Below are positions 33,623-41,340 of a DNA stretch of 48,205 nt, piece by piece. Position numbers and translations under genes: made by a program. Location of the stretch: positions 1 to 48,205 of the forward strand of contig JAQYVT010000012.1 in the NCBI GenBank assembly GCA_030145345.1, given 5' to 3'. How positions within the stretch are numbered: the stretch's first letter is position 1; each line of letters begins with the position of its first letter. The DNA is from Desulfobacterales bacterium (lineage in GTDB: Bacteria; Desulfobacterota; Desulfobacteria; Desulfobacterales; UBA11574). Under the pieces are notes generated by a model that saw nothing but the letters and a program-made list of their open reading frames with translations, was not told the origin of the DNA and made no database searches.

Positions 33623-34903
33623 TCAGACGAGAGGGGGAAGCAACGGTTCCCTTCTGCACATGGGTTTGGTCAACAGCATTTGAACATCCCCGATATATCT
33701 TTCGGCAAAGCCCCCCTCACAATAGCAAAGATAATATTCCCACATTCGAATAAAAGTATCTGAAAATCCCATTTCACGAACGTCATCAATGTGATCGAAA
33801 AATCGTTTCCGCCATTCGGCAAGTGTTCGGACGTAGTGTGGTGTGATATCCTCGAGATGAAACAGCTTCAGATCTGTCTTGCGGGCGATGGAACTCATAA
33901 TGGCATGGATTGAGGGAATACAGCTGCCCGGAAAGATATACCGCTTGGTGAAATCGACCGAGCGTTTATGCGCGTCAAAGACCTGATCGACAATGGTGAT
34001 GGCCTGAAGCAGCATCATGCCGTTGGATTTGAGCAACCGGCTGCAGATTTGAAAAAAAGTATTCAGATACTGATGGCCCACCGCTTCGATCATTTCGATG
34101 GAGACCAGTTTGTCAAATTTGCCGGCAAGATGTCGATAATCCTTGCGAAGCAATCTGATTCGATGGGACAAACCGGATGCCGCAATGCGTTTTTCGGCCA
34201 AAACATACTGTTCATCGGAAATGGTTGTGGTGGTCACCCGACATCCGTAATTTTTGGCAGCATGTATGGAAAAACCGCCCCATCCGCCGCCGATTTCGAT
34301 GACATGGTCACCGGAATGAAGCTGGAGTTTGCGGCAGATTCGATCGTATTTTGCTATGGAAGCCGCCTCCAGCGTACTGTTTTCGTGCTCAAAGATGCCG
34401 CAGGAGTAGGTCAAGGTTTCATCCAGAAAAAGCCGATAAAAATCGTTGCCCAGATCGTAATGGGCAACGATATTTTCTTTGCTCCCTTTCAAGGTATTGC
34501 GTCGAAACCAGTGATACAATCGATGAACCGGATCAGAGAGCCAAGACCAGCCTTTGTCCATTTTTTCCATCATTTTCTGATTCAAAATCACCAGGCGTAT
34601 GACATGGGTCAGATGGGATGTTGACCACAGTCCGGCCATATAGGCTTCTGCAGAACCGATGCTGCCGCCAAACACGGTGCTCGTATAAAATCGTGGATGA
34701 TGCACATGAAGGGTCGCCTGCAAAGCCCCCCTCTTTGATGATTGACCGAATCGGACCTGCTGATTTTTTTCGATCAAGGTAAGTTTTCCTATCTTAAAAT
34801 CTTTCATCAACGCGAGAAAGAGTCTACGGGACAGTCTGTCGATAAACGTTTCCCGAAGACAATCCAGGGCAGACACTTTATAGGGCATGAATGTTTCCGT
34901 CAT
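33623..34903 (-). CDS. cfa: Cyclopropane-fatty-acyl-phospholipid synthase family methyltransferase
   Basis: 426 residues, SAM-dependent modification of unsaturated acyl chains in the membrane. Elements include HYDLGNDFYRLFLDETLTYS, CGIFEH, the SAM motif VIEIGGGWGGFSIHAAKNYG (about 200-219) and the catalytic region YQLNTFFQ-like YLNTFFQICSRLL, with PGSCIPSIHAI and the terminal YYLCYCEGGFAER. It lies downstream of DUF1365 and the FAD oxidoreductase with ATGA overlaps. In Rhodobacter-type clusters such homologues carry out methylation or cyclopropanation of acyl chains under oxidative stress. The exact product is unknown. Confidence 0.88.
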   Translation of the reverse strand: MTETFMPYKVSALDCLRETFIDRLSRRLFLALMKDFKIGKLTLIEKNQQVRFGQSSKRGALQATLHVHHPRFYTSTVFGGSIGSAEAYMAGLWSTSHLTHVIRLVILNQKMMEKMDKGWSWLSDPVHRLYHWFRRNTLKGSKENIVAHYDLGNDFYRLFLDETLTYSCGIFEHENSTLEAASIAKYDRICRKLQLHSGDHVIEIGGGWGGFSIHAAKNYGCRVTTTTISDEQYVLAEKRIAASGLSHRIRLLRKDYRHLAGKFDKLVSIEMIEAVGHQYLNTFFQICSRLLKSNGMMLLQAITIVDQVFDAHKRSVDFTKRYIFPGSCIPSIHAIMSSIARKTDLKLFHLEDITPHYVRTLAEWRKRFFDHIDDVREMGFSDTFIRMWEYYLCYCEGGFAERYIGDVQMLLTKPMCRREPLLPPLV

Positions 34904-35685
34904 GGGTCATTTCCTCTATATGGCAGTGATCTTTTTTGGGGATGCGTAAAAAATGGGGTGTTTTTCAGCAGCAGACGAATTGCCTGAAAATAGATCATTG
35001 TCGTTACTTTCATGGTCATTAAGGGGTATTTCATCAGCACGCGGGTTAATTCTTTATGGCTGATGGGTCGCCTTTTCAGCATCAGACTGGCATCGAACAG
35101 TTTTTCACCCTTTTCGATATCGATCATATGAATGCGCATTACTTCGCCGGGCACACGAAATCGCCAGTCGTAGTGGATATCCATATCAATAAACGGTGAA
35201 ACATGAAAAATCTTGTTGAAACGGTAGCGACGCCAATGATGAAGGGGGTGTTCATTGTGCGTATCACCGAGTACATAACAATGGTGTTCCCCCCAGGGGG
35301 TATTGTGAATCTCGACCACAATGGTCTCGACCCGGGTATCAGAAGCGTCGTAGCAATAATAGAAACTGGCCGGATTAAAGCAATATCCAAAATATCTTAA
35401 GTGGGTCAGCAGACGAATCGGCCCGGCCGGTCGGTTCCCAAGGCGGGTTTGAACAAGATTTCGAACAGCGGTATCCATGGGTACGGAAGGATCACCAAAA
35501 TGATCTTTGCGGCGGAAATAAGCTACATTCCATCCTTGGTATGACCACAGGGGGTGAGAATCGAAAAGTGTGGGGAGTTCCTCCAGATCGAGAAACATAA
35601 AAAAGAGGCGGTATTGAAACATGTTCGGCCGGGGTCTGAAGCGCCGATGCCTTACAGCGCCTTCATATATCGCGCTCTTTGTCAT
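34900..35685 (-). CDS. DUF1365 family protein
   Basis: 261 residues, cytoplasmic or membrane associated. Family features are AIYEGAVRHRRFRPRPNMFQ near the start, LFFMFLDLEELP, LLTHLRYFGYCFNPASFYYC and HNTPWGEHHCYVL, and HVSPFIDMDIHYDWRF. DUF1365 is almost always encoded between an FAD amine-oxidase-like gene and a cfa homologue, as here. ATG at 35685 is chosen because it overlaps the upstream stop as ATGA; a start at 35712 would lie inside the oxidoreductase gene. Its biochemical activity is not established. Confidence 0.9.
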   Translation of the reverse strand: MTKSAIYEGAVRHRRFRPRPNMFQYRLFFMFLDLEELPTLFDSHPLWSYQGWNVAYFRRKDHFGDPSVPMDTAVRNLVQTRLGNRPAGPIRLLTHLRYFGYCFNPASFYYCYDASDTRVETIVVEIHNTPWGEHHCYVLGDTHNEHPLHHWRRYRFNKIFHVSPFIDMDIHYDWRFRVPGEVMRIHMIDIEKGEKLFDASLMLKRRPISHKELTRVLMKYPLMTMKVTTMIYFQAIRLLLKNTPFFTHPQKRSLPYRGNDP

Positions 35686-36929
35686 GACAACGTTTTTCCA
35701 AAATGTTTGCAAACCGACAAGGCACTGTTCACGCCGTCCTCATGAAACCCGTAACCCCAGTAGGCTCCGCAGAAATAGGTCCGATTTTTTCCGTTGACTT
35801 CATCCTGTTTTCGGCGCGCGCTTAAACTGTTCGGGTCGTAGACCGGATGATGGTAAATGATACGTTGAATAACACGGTCCGGGTGGATTTTCTCCGGCAT
35901 GTTTAAGGTGACGCAAAACGCTTCCGTCGCCCCCAGGGTTTGTAGGATATTCATATTATAGGTCAGCGCAACTCGCCCTTTTTCTTGTTTGGGGATGTGA
36001 TAATTCCAGCTGGCCCAGGCCGTTCTTTTGGGCGGGAGGAGCGATGTGTCGGTGTGCAAAACGGCCAGGTTTTCCTGGTAAGGAATGGCGCCTAAAACGT
36101 CTCTTTCCAGGTCCGAAGGATCCGCCAGCATCTGGAGCGCCTGGTCGCTGTGAGTGGCGATGACCACCTGATCGAAGTGGGCCGTGTCTCCTCCTTTTGT
36201 GGTGATTTCGACGTTTTCCGGGAATCGTTTGATTGATGCAACCGGCGAGTTCAGACGGATCCGGTCTTTATAGGGCCGGGTTAAAGGACCGATATACTGC
36301 CTCGACCCCCCTTTGATGACCCGCCATTGGGGCTGATGACGGATGTTCAGAAAACCATGGTTGTGAAAAAATTCTACCAGATATCGTGCCGGAAACTTTC
36401 TGAACCGAACAGGATCCGCCGACCAGATGGCGCCGCCCATGGGAATAATGAAATGTTCAATGAAGGAATGGCTGTATTTCTTTTGTTCCAAATAGGACTG
36501 AAGGGTGATGCGGTAATCATCGGATCGAATGAGTTCCGACGCTTCACGCCGGAACCGAAGCGCATCCCAAAGCATCCGGTAAAATGAGGGACGGAAAAGA
36601 TTTTTTCGCTGAACAAATAAAGCGTTCAAGGTGCTGGGGGAAAAAACCAGCCCCGTCCGATGGCATTGAACGCTGAAACTCATGTTCGACGGTTGCCAGG
36701 CCACCCCGAGCGACCCCATCAATTTAATAAAATTCGGGTAGGTCTTTTCATTGAATACGATGAAACCGGTATCCACCGGATAGGAAATACCCTTGATGGA
36801 TACATCGATAGTGTGGGTATGTCCGCCGAGGGTGTTGTCGGCCTCATACACAACAATGTCGTGGTCTTGACTCAGCAAATATGCGGATACCATCCCGGAA
36901 ATGCCCGAACCAACAACTGCAATTCGCAT
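35682..36929 (-). CDS. FAD-dependent amine-oxidase-like oxidoreductase
   Basis: 415 residues with the Rossmann motif VVGSGISGMVSAYLLSQ at 5-21 and YEADNTLGGHTHTI (second FAD contact). It continues with PVDTGFIVFNEKTYPNFIKL and ends with CGAYWGYGFHEDGVNSALSV, typical of the NAD/FAD-binding protein that partners DUF1365 and cfa. In Rhodobacter-like clusters a related flavoprotein takes part in desaturation or furan fatty acid formation; here that is inference. A strong AGGAGG precedes the ATG. It is the first clear gene of the minus-strand operon. Confidence 0.88.
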   Translation of the reverse strand: MRIAVVGSGISGMVSAYLLSQDHDIVVYEADNTLGGHTHTIDVSIKGISYPVDTGFIVFNEKTYPNFIKLMGSLGVAWQPSNMSFSVQCHRTGLVFSPSTLNALFVQRKNLFRPSFYRMLWDALRFRREASELIRSDDYRITLQSYLEQKKYSHSFIEHFIIPMGGAIWSADPVRFRKFPARYLVEFFHNHGFLNIRHQPQWRVIKGGSRQYIGPLTRPYKDRIRLNSPVASIKRFPENVEITTKGGDTAHFDQVVIATHSDQALQMLADPSDLERDVLGAIPYQENLAVLHTDTSLLPPKRTAWASWNYHIPKQEKGRVALTYNMNILQTLGATEAFCVTLNMPEKIHPDRVIQRIIYHHPVYDPNSLSARRKQDEVNGKNRTYFCGAYWGYGFHEDGVNSALSVCKHFGKTLS

Positions 36930-37078
36930 TTATTTTCCTCCTGTCAAACCTAGCAGCGGCGAAAGGGCATCCGCCTCCAAATCGATCTGATTCAGCAGCG
37001 TATTCATGAATTGTGTGTGTATTTTTGAGTTTTTCGAATGTGTTATTGAATTGCGACCGGCCACGAACAAATTAGTTG
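36930..37078 (-). other. Leader region of the FAD/DUF1365/cfa operon
   Basis: A 25-codon frame (MNTLLNQIDLEADALSPLLG and five more residues) ends with TAA directly before the oxidoreductase ATG (TAAATG). It could be a translated leader that couples ribosomes into the operon, or a chance frame. Its own ribosome binding site is weak. Confidence 0.3.
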
Positions 37079-37219
37079 GTGTCCATCCATAAATAGTCTT
37101 TTTGCCCAATTTCTGCGTGATGCTCAAAAAATAATCCTCGGAATATCAACTGTATGCCTGTGGTTATTTTTTTCGCATGCCTTGATCTTGAACAAAAATC
37201 CTGATTTATGGATGGACAC
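37079..37219. mobile_element. MITE-like element, CCATCCATAAAT family, copy 2
   Basis: A 141-base element with perfect 16-base terminal inverted repeats GTGTCCATCCATAAAT (37079) and ATTTATGGATGGACAC (ending 37219). TAGTT occurs just outside both ends (37073-37077 and 37220-37224), consistent with a target-site duplication of four to five bases. It has inserted at the stop codon of the 72-residue gene that follows. The outer arm is shared with the element at 16259-16400. Confidence 0.75.
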
Positions 37220-37222
37220 TAG

Positions 37223-37441
37223 TTATGTCAATTCGACGGGAACCCCCTTTTTTTCCAGATCTTCAAGTATCGCCTTTAATTGAGGTCCGGCACAATCTTC
37301 AATGTGGTAGACATTTTTTACGCCATCCGCAAATAGCAATACAAAACGGCCGTTGTCATCCAAGTAGGCCTTGCGAATATAATCATCGTCCAGCCAGGGC
37401 GTGAGCGCTTTCATAAAATCGGACAAATTACATGTTTTCAT
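37223..37441 (-). CDS. Small hypothetical protein
   Basis: 72 residues, no signal or membrane segment; sequence such as MKALTPWLDDDYIRKAYLDD and FVLLFADGVKNVYHIEDCAG reads as a compact alpha/beta domain. A strong AGGAGGTG precedes the ATG. No family was recognised. It lies upstream of the FAD/DUF1365/cfa operon on the same strand, separated by the MITE-like element, and may originally have been its first gene. Confidence 0.65.
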   Translation of the reverse strand: MKTCNLSDFMKALTPWLDDDYIRKAYLDDNGRFVLLFADGVKNVYHIEDCAGPQLKAILEDLEKKGVPVELT

Positions 37442-37655
37442 TGAAACACCTCCTGACTTCCCGAGTTTTCCAAAACGCCGAGTGGAGCGTAAAACACCAT
37501 TTGTGATGGGGTTGAAGCATCATTATATCCTATTTACATCAAAAGACAAAGTCAAAATGGAAAAAGCGTCGCTGTCCGTTCCATCGAATTTTTTCGAGGA
37601 ACACGGAGTTACTTTATGTATATTTCTGTGCAGTCTAAACAAATGAGGATGCAAA

Positions 37656-37697
37656 CTTAAAAAAAAGTCCGATAACCTCAGAAAGAGAGGTTATCGG
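37656..37697 (-). terminator. Rho-independent terminator of the 104-residue hypothetical gene
   Basis: CCGATAACCTC (37669-37679) and GAGGTTATCGG (37687-37697) form a perfect 11-bp stem with a seven-base loop. Read on the minus strand the stem is followed by ACTTTTTTTAAG, a U-tract. It lies 60 bases after the stop of the gene at 37757-38071. Confidence 0.85.
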
Positions 37698-37756
37698 AGG
37701 CAGTGAATAAGAAGGATTTTAACGTTAAAATACAGATGCAATGAGGTTATTAAAGC

Positions 37757-38071
37757 CTATCCCGGTACGTCTACCGGCGCGGCTCTTCCGCCGATGTAAT
37801 CAATGACTTCGTCATACGAATTGGTTAAGTTGCCCTTGGCACCCTCAATTTCGTCCCTTATCGGCTTCCACTCCAGAGGACATTCCGTCCTGAGCTGATG
37901 AATCCTATCTTCCAATTCAGTGATGACCATCTTGAGGTCTTGAATGTTTGGAAGAACCTTTTCCAGTTCCCTGGATCCCAATTGATCGGATTTGCGAATT
38001 ACGTCAAAAATTTTTGCTTTCCATACCGTAAGTTCCATATCCACGCTTGAACAATAATCTTTTACTTCCAT
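37757..38071 (-). CDS. Small coiled-coil hypothetical protein
   Basis: 104 residues, mostly helical: MEVKDYCSSVDMELTVWKAK, then KVLPNIQDLKMVITELEDRI and IRDEIEGAKGNLTNSYDEVI, with heptad-like spacing. AAGGAGGTTATC before the ATG and a clear terminator after the stop show it is an expressed monocistronic gene. No family was recognised with certainty; helical proteins like this appear beside stress genes in Desulfobacterota. It diverges from cydA. Confidence 0.7.
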   Translation of the reverse strand: MEVKDYCSSVDMELTVWKAKIFDVIRKSDQLGSRELEKVLPNIQDLKMVITELEDRIHQLRTECPLEWKPIRDEIEGAKGNLTNSYDEVIDYIGGRAAPVDVPG

Positions 38072-38238
38072 GATAACCTCCTTTTACAATCGGTTGACTT
38101 AATGGTTAAAGAAGACTTTTATCAACACAACAAAAACTTTCCTATAAGAATAGCAATAACCATACCAAAAGAGAAATATGTATAACGAGATAATATTACT
38201 CGATAAAAACAAGGGGCCATTGGGTCGAAACTGTTTGT

Positions 38239-38258
38239 ATGATACAATTGTGTATCAT
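38239..38258. promoter_or_regulatory. Operator-like palindrome between the 104-residue gene and cydA
   Basis: ATGATACA (38239-38246) and TGTATCAT (38251-38258) form a perfect 8-base inverted repeat with spacer ATTG. It lies in a 425-base divergent gap that otherwise holds no gene, about 190 bases before the cydA promoter and 170 bases from the start of the gene at 38071. It resembles the binding sites of MerR- or dimeric-type regulators; the factor is not known. Confidence 0.5.
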
Positions 38259-38429
38259 GAGACAATGGGTCATACACTTGCAGCATGGAATTCTTTTTAC
38301 CTCTACCGGTGATTACCGTTGGCGATAGATTGTCTTCGAGAAAACATGAGCCGTAACTTTTTGTGGCGACAATATTTCCGCCTGATGACTTTCAGTGTTT
38401 CATCGCGTATGTCTTACAAACAAGTAAAC

Positions 38430-38457
38430 TTGACAAAAGTCAGGTGCTCATTACTTT
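38430..38457 (+). promoter_or_regulatory. Probable sigma-70 promoter of cydA
   Basis: TTGACA at 38430-38435 and TACTTT at 38452-38457 with a 16-base spacer, about 40 bases before the cydA ATG at 38497. GAGG eight bases before the ATG is the ribosome binding site. Confidence 0.5.
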
Positions 38458-38496
38458 CAGAGGTAAATATATAAACATGATAACGAGGTTTTAGGG

Positions 38497-39900
38497 ATGA
38501 TAGAAAAATTTGATCCTGTTTTGTTGTCGCGCATACAGTTTGCCTTTACCATATCGTTTCATATTATTTTTCCGGCCTTTACCATCGGTCTTGCAAGCTG
38601 GTTGGCGGTTTTGGAATGGCGATGGTTAAAAACCGGTAACACGGTCTATGAAGACGTCTACCGCATGTGGGTCAAAATATTTGCCGTAACATTTGGCATG
38701 GGGGTGGTGTCCGGCGTGGTGATGTCGTTTCAGTTCGGCACCAACTGGTCGGTCTTTTCCGATCGGGCCGGGAATGTATTGGGACCGCTGCTGGGCTACG
38801 AAGTGCTCACCGCATTTTTTTTAGAGGCCTCGTTTTTGGGGGTGATGCTCTTTGGATGGAATCGCGTGAGTCCAAAAATGCATTTTGCCGCCACCGTCAT
38901 TGTTGCCTTAGGAACCCTGATTTCGGCGTTCTGGATCCTATCGGCCAATAGCTGGATGCAGACACCCCAGGGATACCGAGTGGGGACCGAAGGCCTGCTG
39001 TATCCCACCGACTGGATCAAAATAATTTTCAATCCTTCTTTTCCCTACCGCTTTTTGCATATGGTCACTGCATCCTACTTAACCACGGCATTTGTCGTCG
39101 GTGGGATCGGCGCGTATTATCTCTTGCGAAATCGACATGTAAAACACGCCAGGGTGATGCTGGGAATGGCGATGATTATGGCGATATTTGTCGCTCCAAT
39201 TCAGGCGGGGATGGGTGATTTGCACGGCCTGAATACCCTGAAACACCAGCCGGCAAAAGTGGCTGCCATGGAAGGTATCTGGGATACGGAACACGGTGCT
39301 GCATTGAAGCTGTTTGGATGGCCGGATCAAGAGGAAGAAAAAACCAAATACGCCATTGAGATTCCTAAGTTATCGAGTCTGATTTTAACCCATGACCTCA
39401 ATGGCGAGGTAAAGGGTTTAAAAGAATGGCCAAAAGACGAACGTCCCCCCGTTGCCTGGGTATTCTGGTCATTTCGGGCCATGGTCGGCATTGGCGTGTT
39501 GATGATTATTACCGGTGTGACGGCTGCAATCCTATTTCTGCGCAAGCAATTGTTCACCAAACGATGGTTTCAACTCTGGTGTATGGCCATGACACCGTCG
39601 GGATTTGTTGCCGTGCTCGCCGGTTGGTTTGTCACGGAAATCGGTCGGCAACCGTATATCGTCTATGGCGTTATGCGCACCGCGGAAACGGTATCGCCGG
39701 TGATGGGTTCCCAGGTGGCACTGTCTCTTCTGGCGTTTATCTTCAGTTATGTTTTTGTGTTTGGTGCGGGAAGTTATTACATTTTAAGATTGATCGGAAA
39801 GGGGCCCGGTGTCCTGGAAAAAGCATACGGCACACACGGCGTAAAAGAACCGCCTATCTTGACAGATCTGACTTCTGAAACAGGAGGAAAGCATGTTTAG
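38497..39900 (+). CDS. cydA: Cytochrome bd ubiquinol oxidase subunit I (CIO type)
   Basis: 467 residues, nine transmembrane helices, catalytic subunit that reduces oxygen to water. SFHIIFPAFTIGLASW holds the first haem His (near residue 19-20), YRFLHMVTASYLTTAF a second (near 187), and the motif GRQPYIVYGVMRTAETVSP is near residue 388. The loop between helices VI and VII is short, as in cyanide-insensitive (CIO) oxidases, not the long E. coli Q loop. The usual GRQPW has Tyr instead of Trp here. It is the first gene of cydA-cydB-DUF2474 and probably protects an anaerobe from oxygen. Confidence 0.93.
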   Translation: MIEKFDPVLLSRIQFAFTISFHIIFPAFTIGLASWLAVLEWRWLKTGNTVYEDVYRMWVKIFAVTFGMGVVSGVVMSFQFGTNWSVFSDRAGNVLGPLLGYEVLTAFFLEASFLGVMLFGWNRVSPKMHFAATVIVALGTLISAFWILSANSWMQTPQGYRVGTEGLLYPTDWIKIIFNPSFPYRFLHMVTASYLTTAFVVGGIGAYYLLRNRHVKHARVMLGMAMIMAIFVAPIQAGMGDLHGLNTLKHQPAKVAAMEGIWDTEHGAALKLFGWPDQEEEKTKYAIEIPKLSSLILTHDLNGEVKGLKEWPKDERPPVAWVFWSFRAMVGIGVLMIITGVTAAILFLRKQLFTKRWFQLWCMAMTPSGFVAVLAGWFVTEIGRQPYIVYGVMRTAETVSPVMGSQVALSLLAFIFSYVFVFGAGSYYILRLIGKGPGVLEKAYGTHGVKEPPILTDLTSETGGKHV

Positions 39901-40912
39901 TCTTGAGAGCTTCGTGGATTTGCCGTTGATCTGGTACGGCCTCATTGCCACGGCCATCTTTCTGTACGTCCTGCTGGATGGATTTGACCTGGGGGTGGGC
40001 ATCTTGTTTCCGTTTGCCCCCTCGGACAGCTGCCGGAATCGCATGATGAACTCCATTGCTCCTTTCTGGGACGGCAACGAAACATGGCTGGTCCTCGGCG
40101 GCGGCGGGCTGTTTGCCGCTTTTCCCCTGGCGTATGCGATATTGATGCCGGCCCTCTATATGCCGGTCATTCTGATGCTGCTCGGATTGATCTTCCGAGG
40201 TGTTGCATTTGAGTTTCGGTTCAAGGCCACCGGGAAATCGCGAAAGTTCTGGGAATATTCTTTTCATTTCGGGTCTCTTGCGGCGACCTTCATGCAGGGC
40301 ATGGTGCTGGGGGCATTTGTCCAGGGTGTAAAGGTTCAGGGACGCAGCTTTGCCGGCGGCGCCTTTGACTGGCTCAACGCCTACAGTGTCATGGTGGGTA
40401 TGGCCTTGGTGTTTGGTTATGCATTGTTGGGCGCTACCTGGCTGATCATAAAGACCGATGGTATCACCCAGGACTGGGCACGAAAGTGTGCAGGATATGT
40501 GCTGGGCTATGTCGGCATATTCCTGGGACTTGTCAGCCTCAGTATGCCCATGATGAACACCGATGTAAAAGCGCTGTGGTTCAGTTTGCCGAACATTTTT
40601 TATCTGTTGCCCATCCCCGTATCCACTTTTGTGATGTTTGTGATGATCTGGCGGGGCCTACACAAAGGAAAAGAGTATCTGCCCTTTTTCTTGAGTATCG
40701 GTGTGTTTCTGACGGGTTATTTGGGATTGGGAATCAGTTTGTGGCCGTGGCTGGTTCCATTTAACGTGTCCTTTCGTCAAGCCGCCGCCGCGCCGGAATC
40801 CCAATCGTTTCTGCTTGTCGGTACCGCTGTGATGCTTCCCTTGGTTCTTGGTTATGTCGCATACAGTTATTATGTGTTTCGAGGTAAGACGTCTGATGAA
40901 GCCCTTTACTAA
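39893..40912 (+). CDS. cydB: Cytochrome bd oxidase subunit II
   Basis: 339 residues, eight to nine helices. Hallmarks are LIWYGLIATAIFLYVLLDGF followed by DLGVGILFPF, then APFWDGNETWLVLGGGGLFA and AFPLAYAILMPALYMPV. It overlaps cydA by eight bases and has AGGAGG before its ATG. The subunit supports oxidase assembly and quinol access. It ends over the DUF2474 gene start. Confidence 0.93.
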   Translation: MFSLESFVDLPLIWYGLIATAIFLYVLLDGFDLGVGILFPFAPSDSCRNRMMNSIAPFWDGNETWLVLGGGGLFAAFPLAYAILMPALYMPVILMLLGLIFRGVAFEFRFKATGKSRKFWEYSFHFGSLAATFMQGMVLGAFVQGVKVQGRSFAGGAFDWLNAYSVMVGMALVFGYALLGATWLIIKTDGITQDWARKCAGYVLGYVGIFLGLVSLSMPMMNTDVKALWFSLPNIFYLLPIPVSTFVMFVMIWRGLHKGKEYLPFFLSIGVFLTGYLGLGISLWPWLVPFNVSFRQAAAAPESQSFLLVGTAVMLPLVLGYVAYSYYVFRGKTSDEALY

Positions 40913-41012
40913 AAAGCAAACCCAATGGCTGTGGTTCGTCGCACTTTGCTTCGGCGGGCTCATTGCCACGTTTCTGCTGGCACATATTACAAGATGGATC
41001 GTATCGGTTTAA
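40896..41012 (+). CDS. DUF2474-type small subunit of cytochrome bd oxidase
   Basis: A 38-residue single-helix protein beginning MKPFTKKQTQWLWFVALCFG and ending THITRWIVSV-like HITRWIVSV. The Lys-rich start and one transmembrane helix with Trp before it match DUF2474, the small partner of CIO-type oxidases, analogous to CydX. Its ATG overlaps the cydB end by 17 bases, so it is translationally linked. The gene is too short for most gene finders. Confidence 0.85.
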   Translation: MKPFTKKQTQWLWFVALCFGGLIATFLLAHITRWIVSV

Positions 41013-41290
41013 TAGAATCAGTTCCAAAACTTCCCGTTCGTTAACCTGTCACAATACATTTCAGCTCAACCGGTGATTGTCCAAATCACTTCCCATTGAT
41101 TCTTTGATAGATCCGGCGAAAGCTACGGAAGCGGAGTTGGAGAATTGTGTGGACGACGGCACTGTCGGCCGATATGCCGGAAATATTGAAATTGCCGGGT
41201 AAGGCAAGTAAACGACCGCCCGTGAAAAGGGTGGATTGAATTTCGGCAATAGGCCGAAAAGGCAGAAGCACCTTGGCGCTTAAATGAGAT
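41013..41290. other. Intergenic region between the cyd operon and bcp
   Basis: About 280 bases with no supported gene. Several short frames on the minus strand have no ribosome binding site or family resemblance. Confidence 0.3.
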
Positions 41291-41320
41291 TTGACAATCC
41301 GCCGCCAAACAGATTATCCT
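41291..41320 (+). promoter_or_regulatory. Sigma-70 promoter of the bcp gene
   Basis: TTGACA at 41291-41296 with TTATCC at 41314-41319 (17-base spacer) or TATCCT at 41315-41320 (18). The start would be near 41327, just before AAAGGAG at 41328-41334. Confidence 0.65.
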
Positions 41321-41340
41321 GTTAAGAAAGGAGATTGATA

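Noticed and set aside
33623-33625. TGA of the cfa-like gene considered as selenocysteine codon
   Set aside because: The protein already has normal length and C-terminus, no catalytic Cys is expected there, and the nearest hairpin (CTGG/CCAG) has a loop not starting with G.
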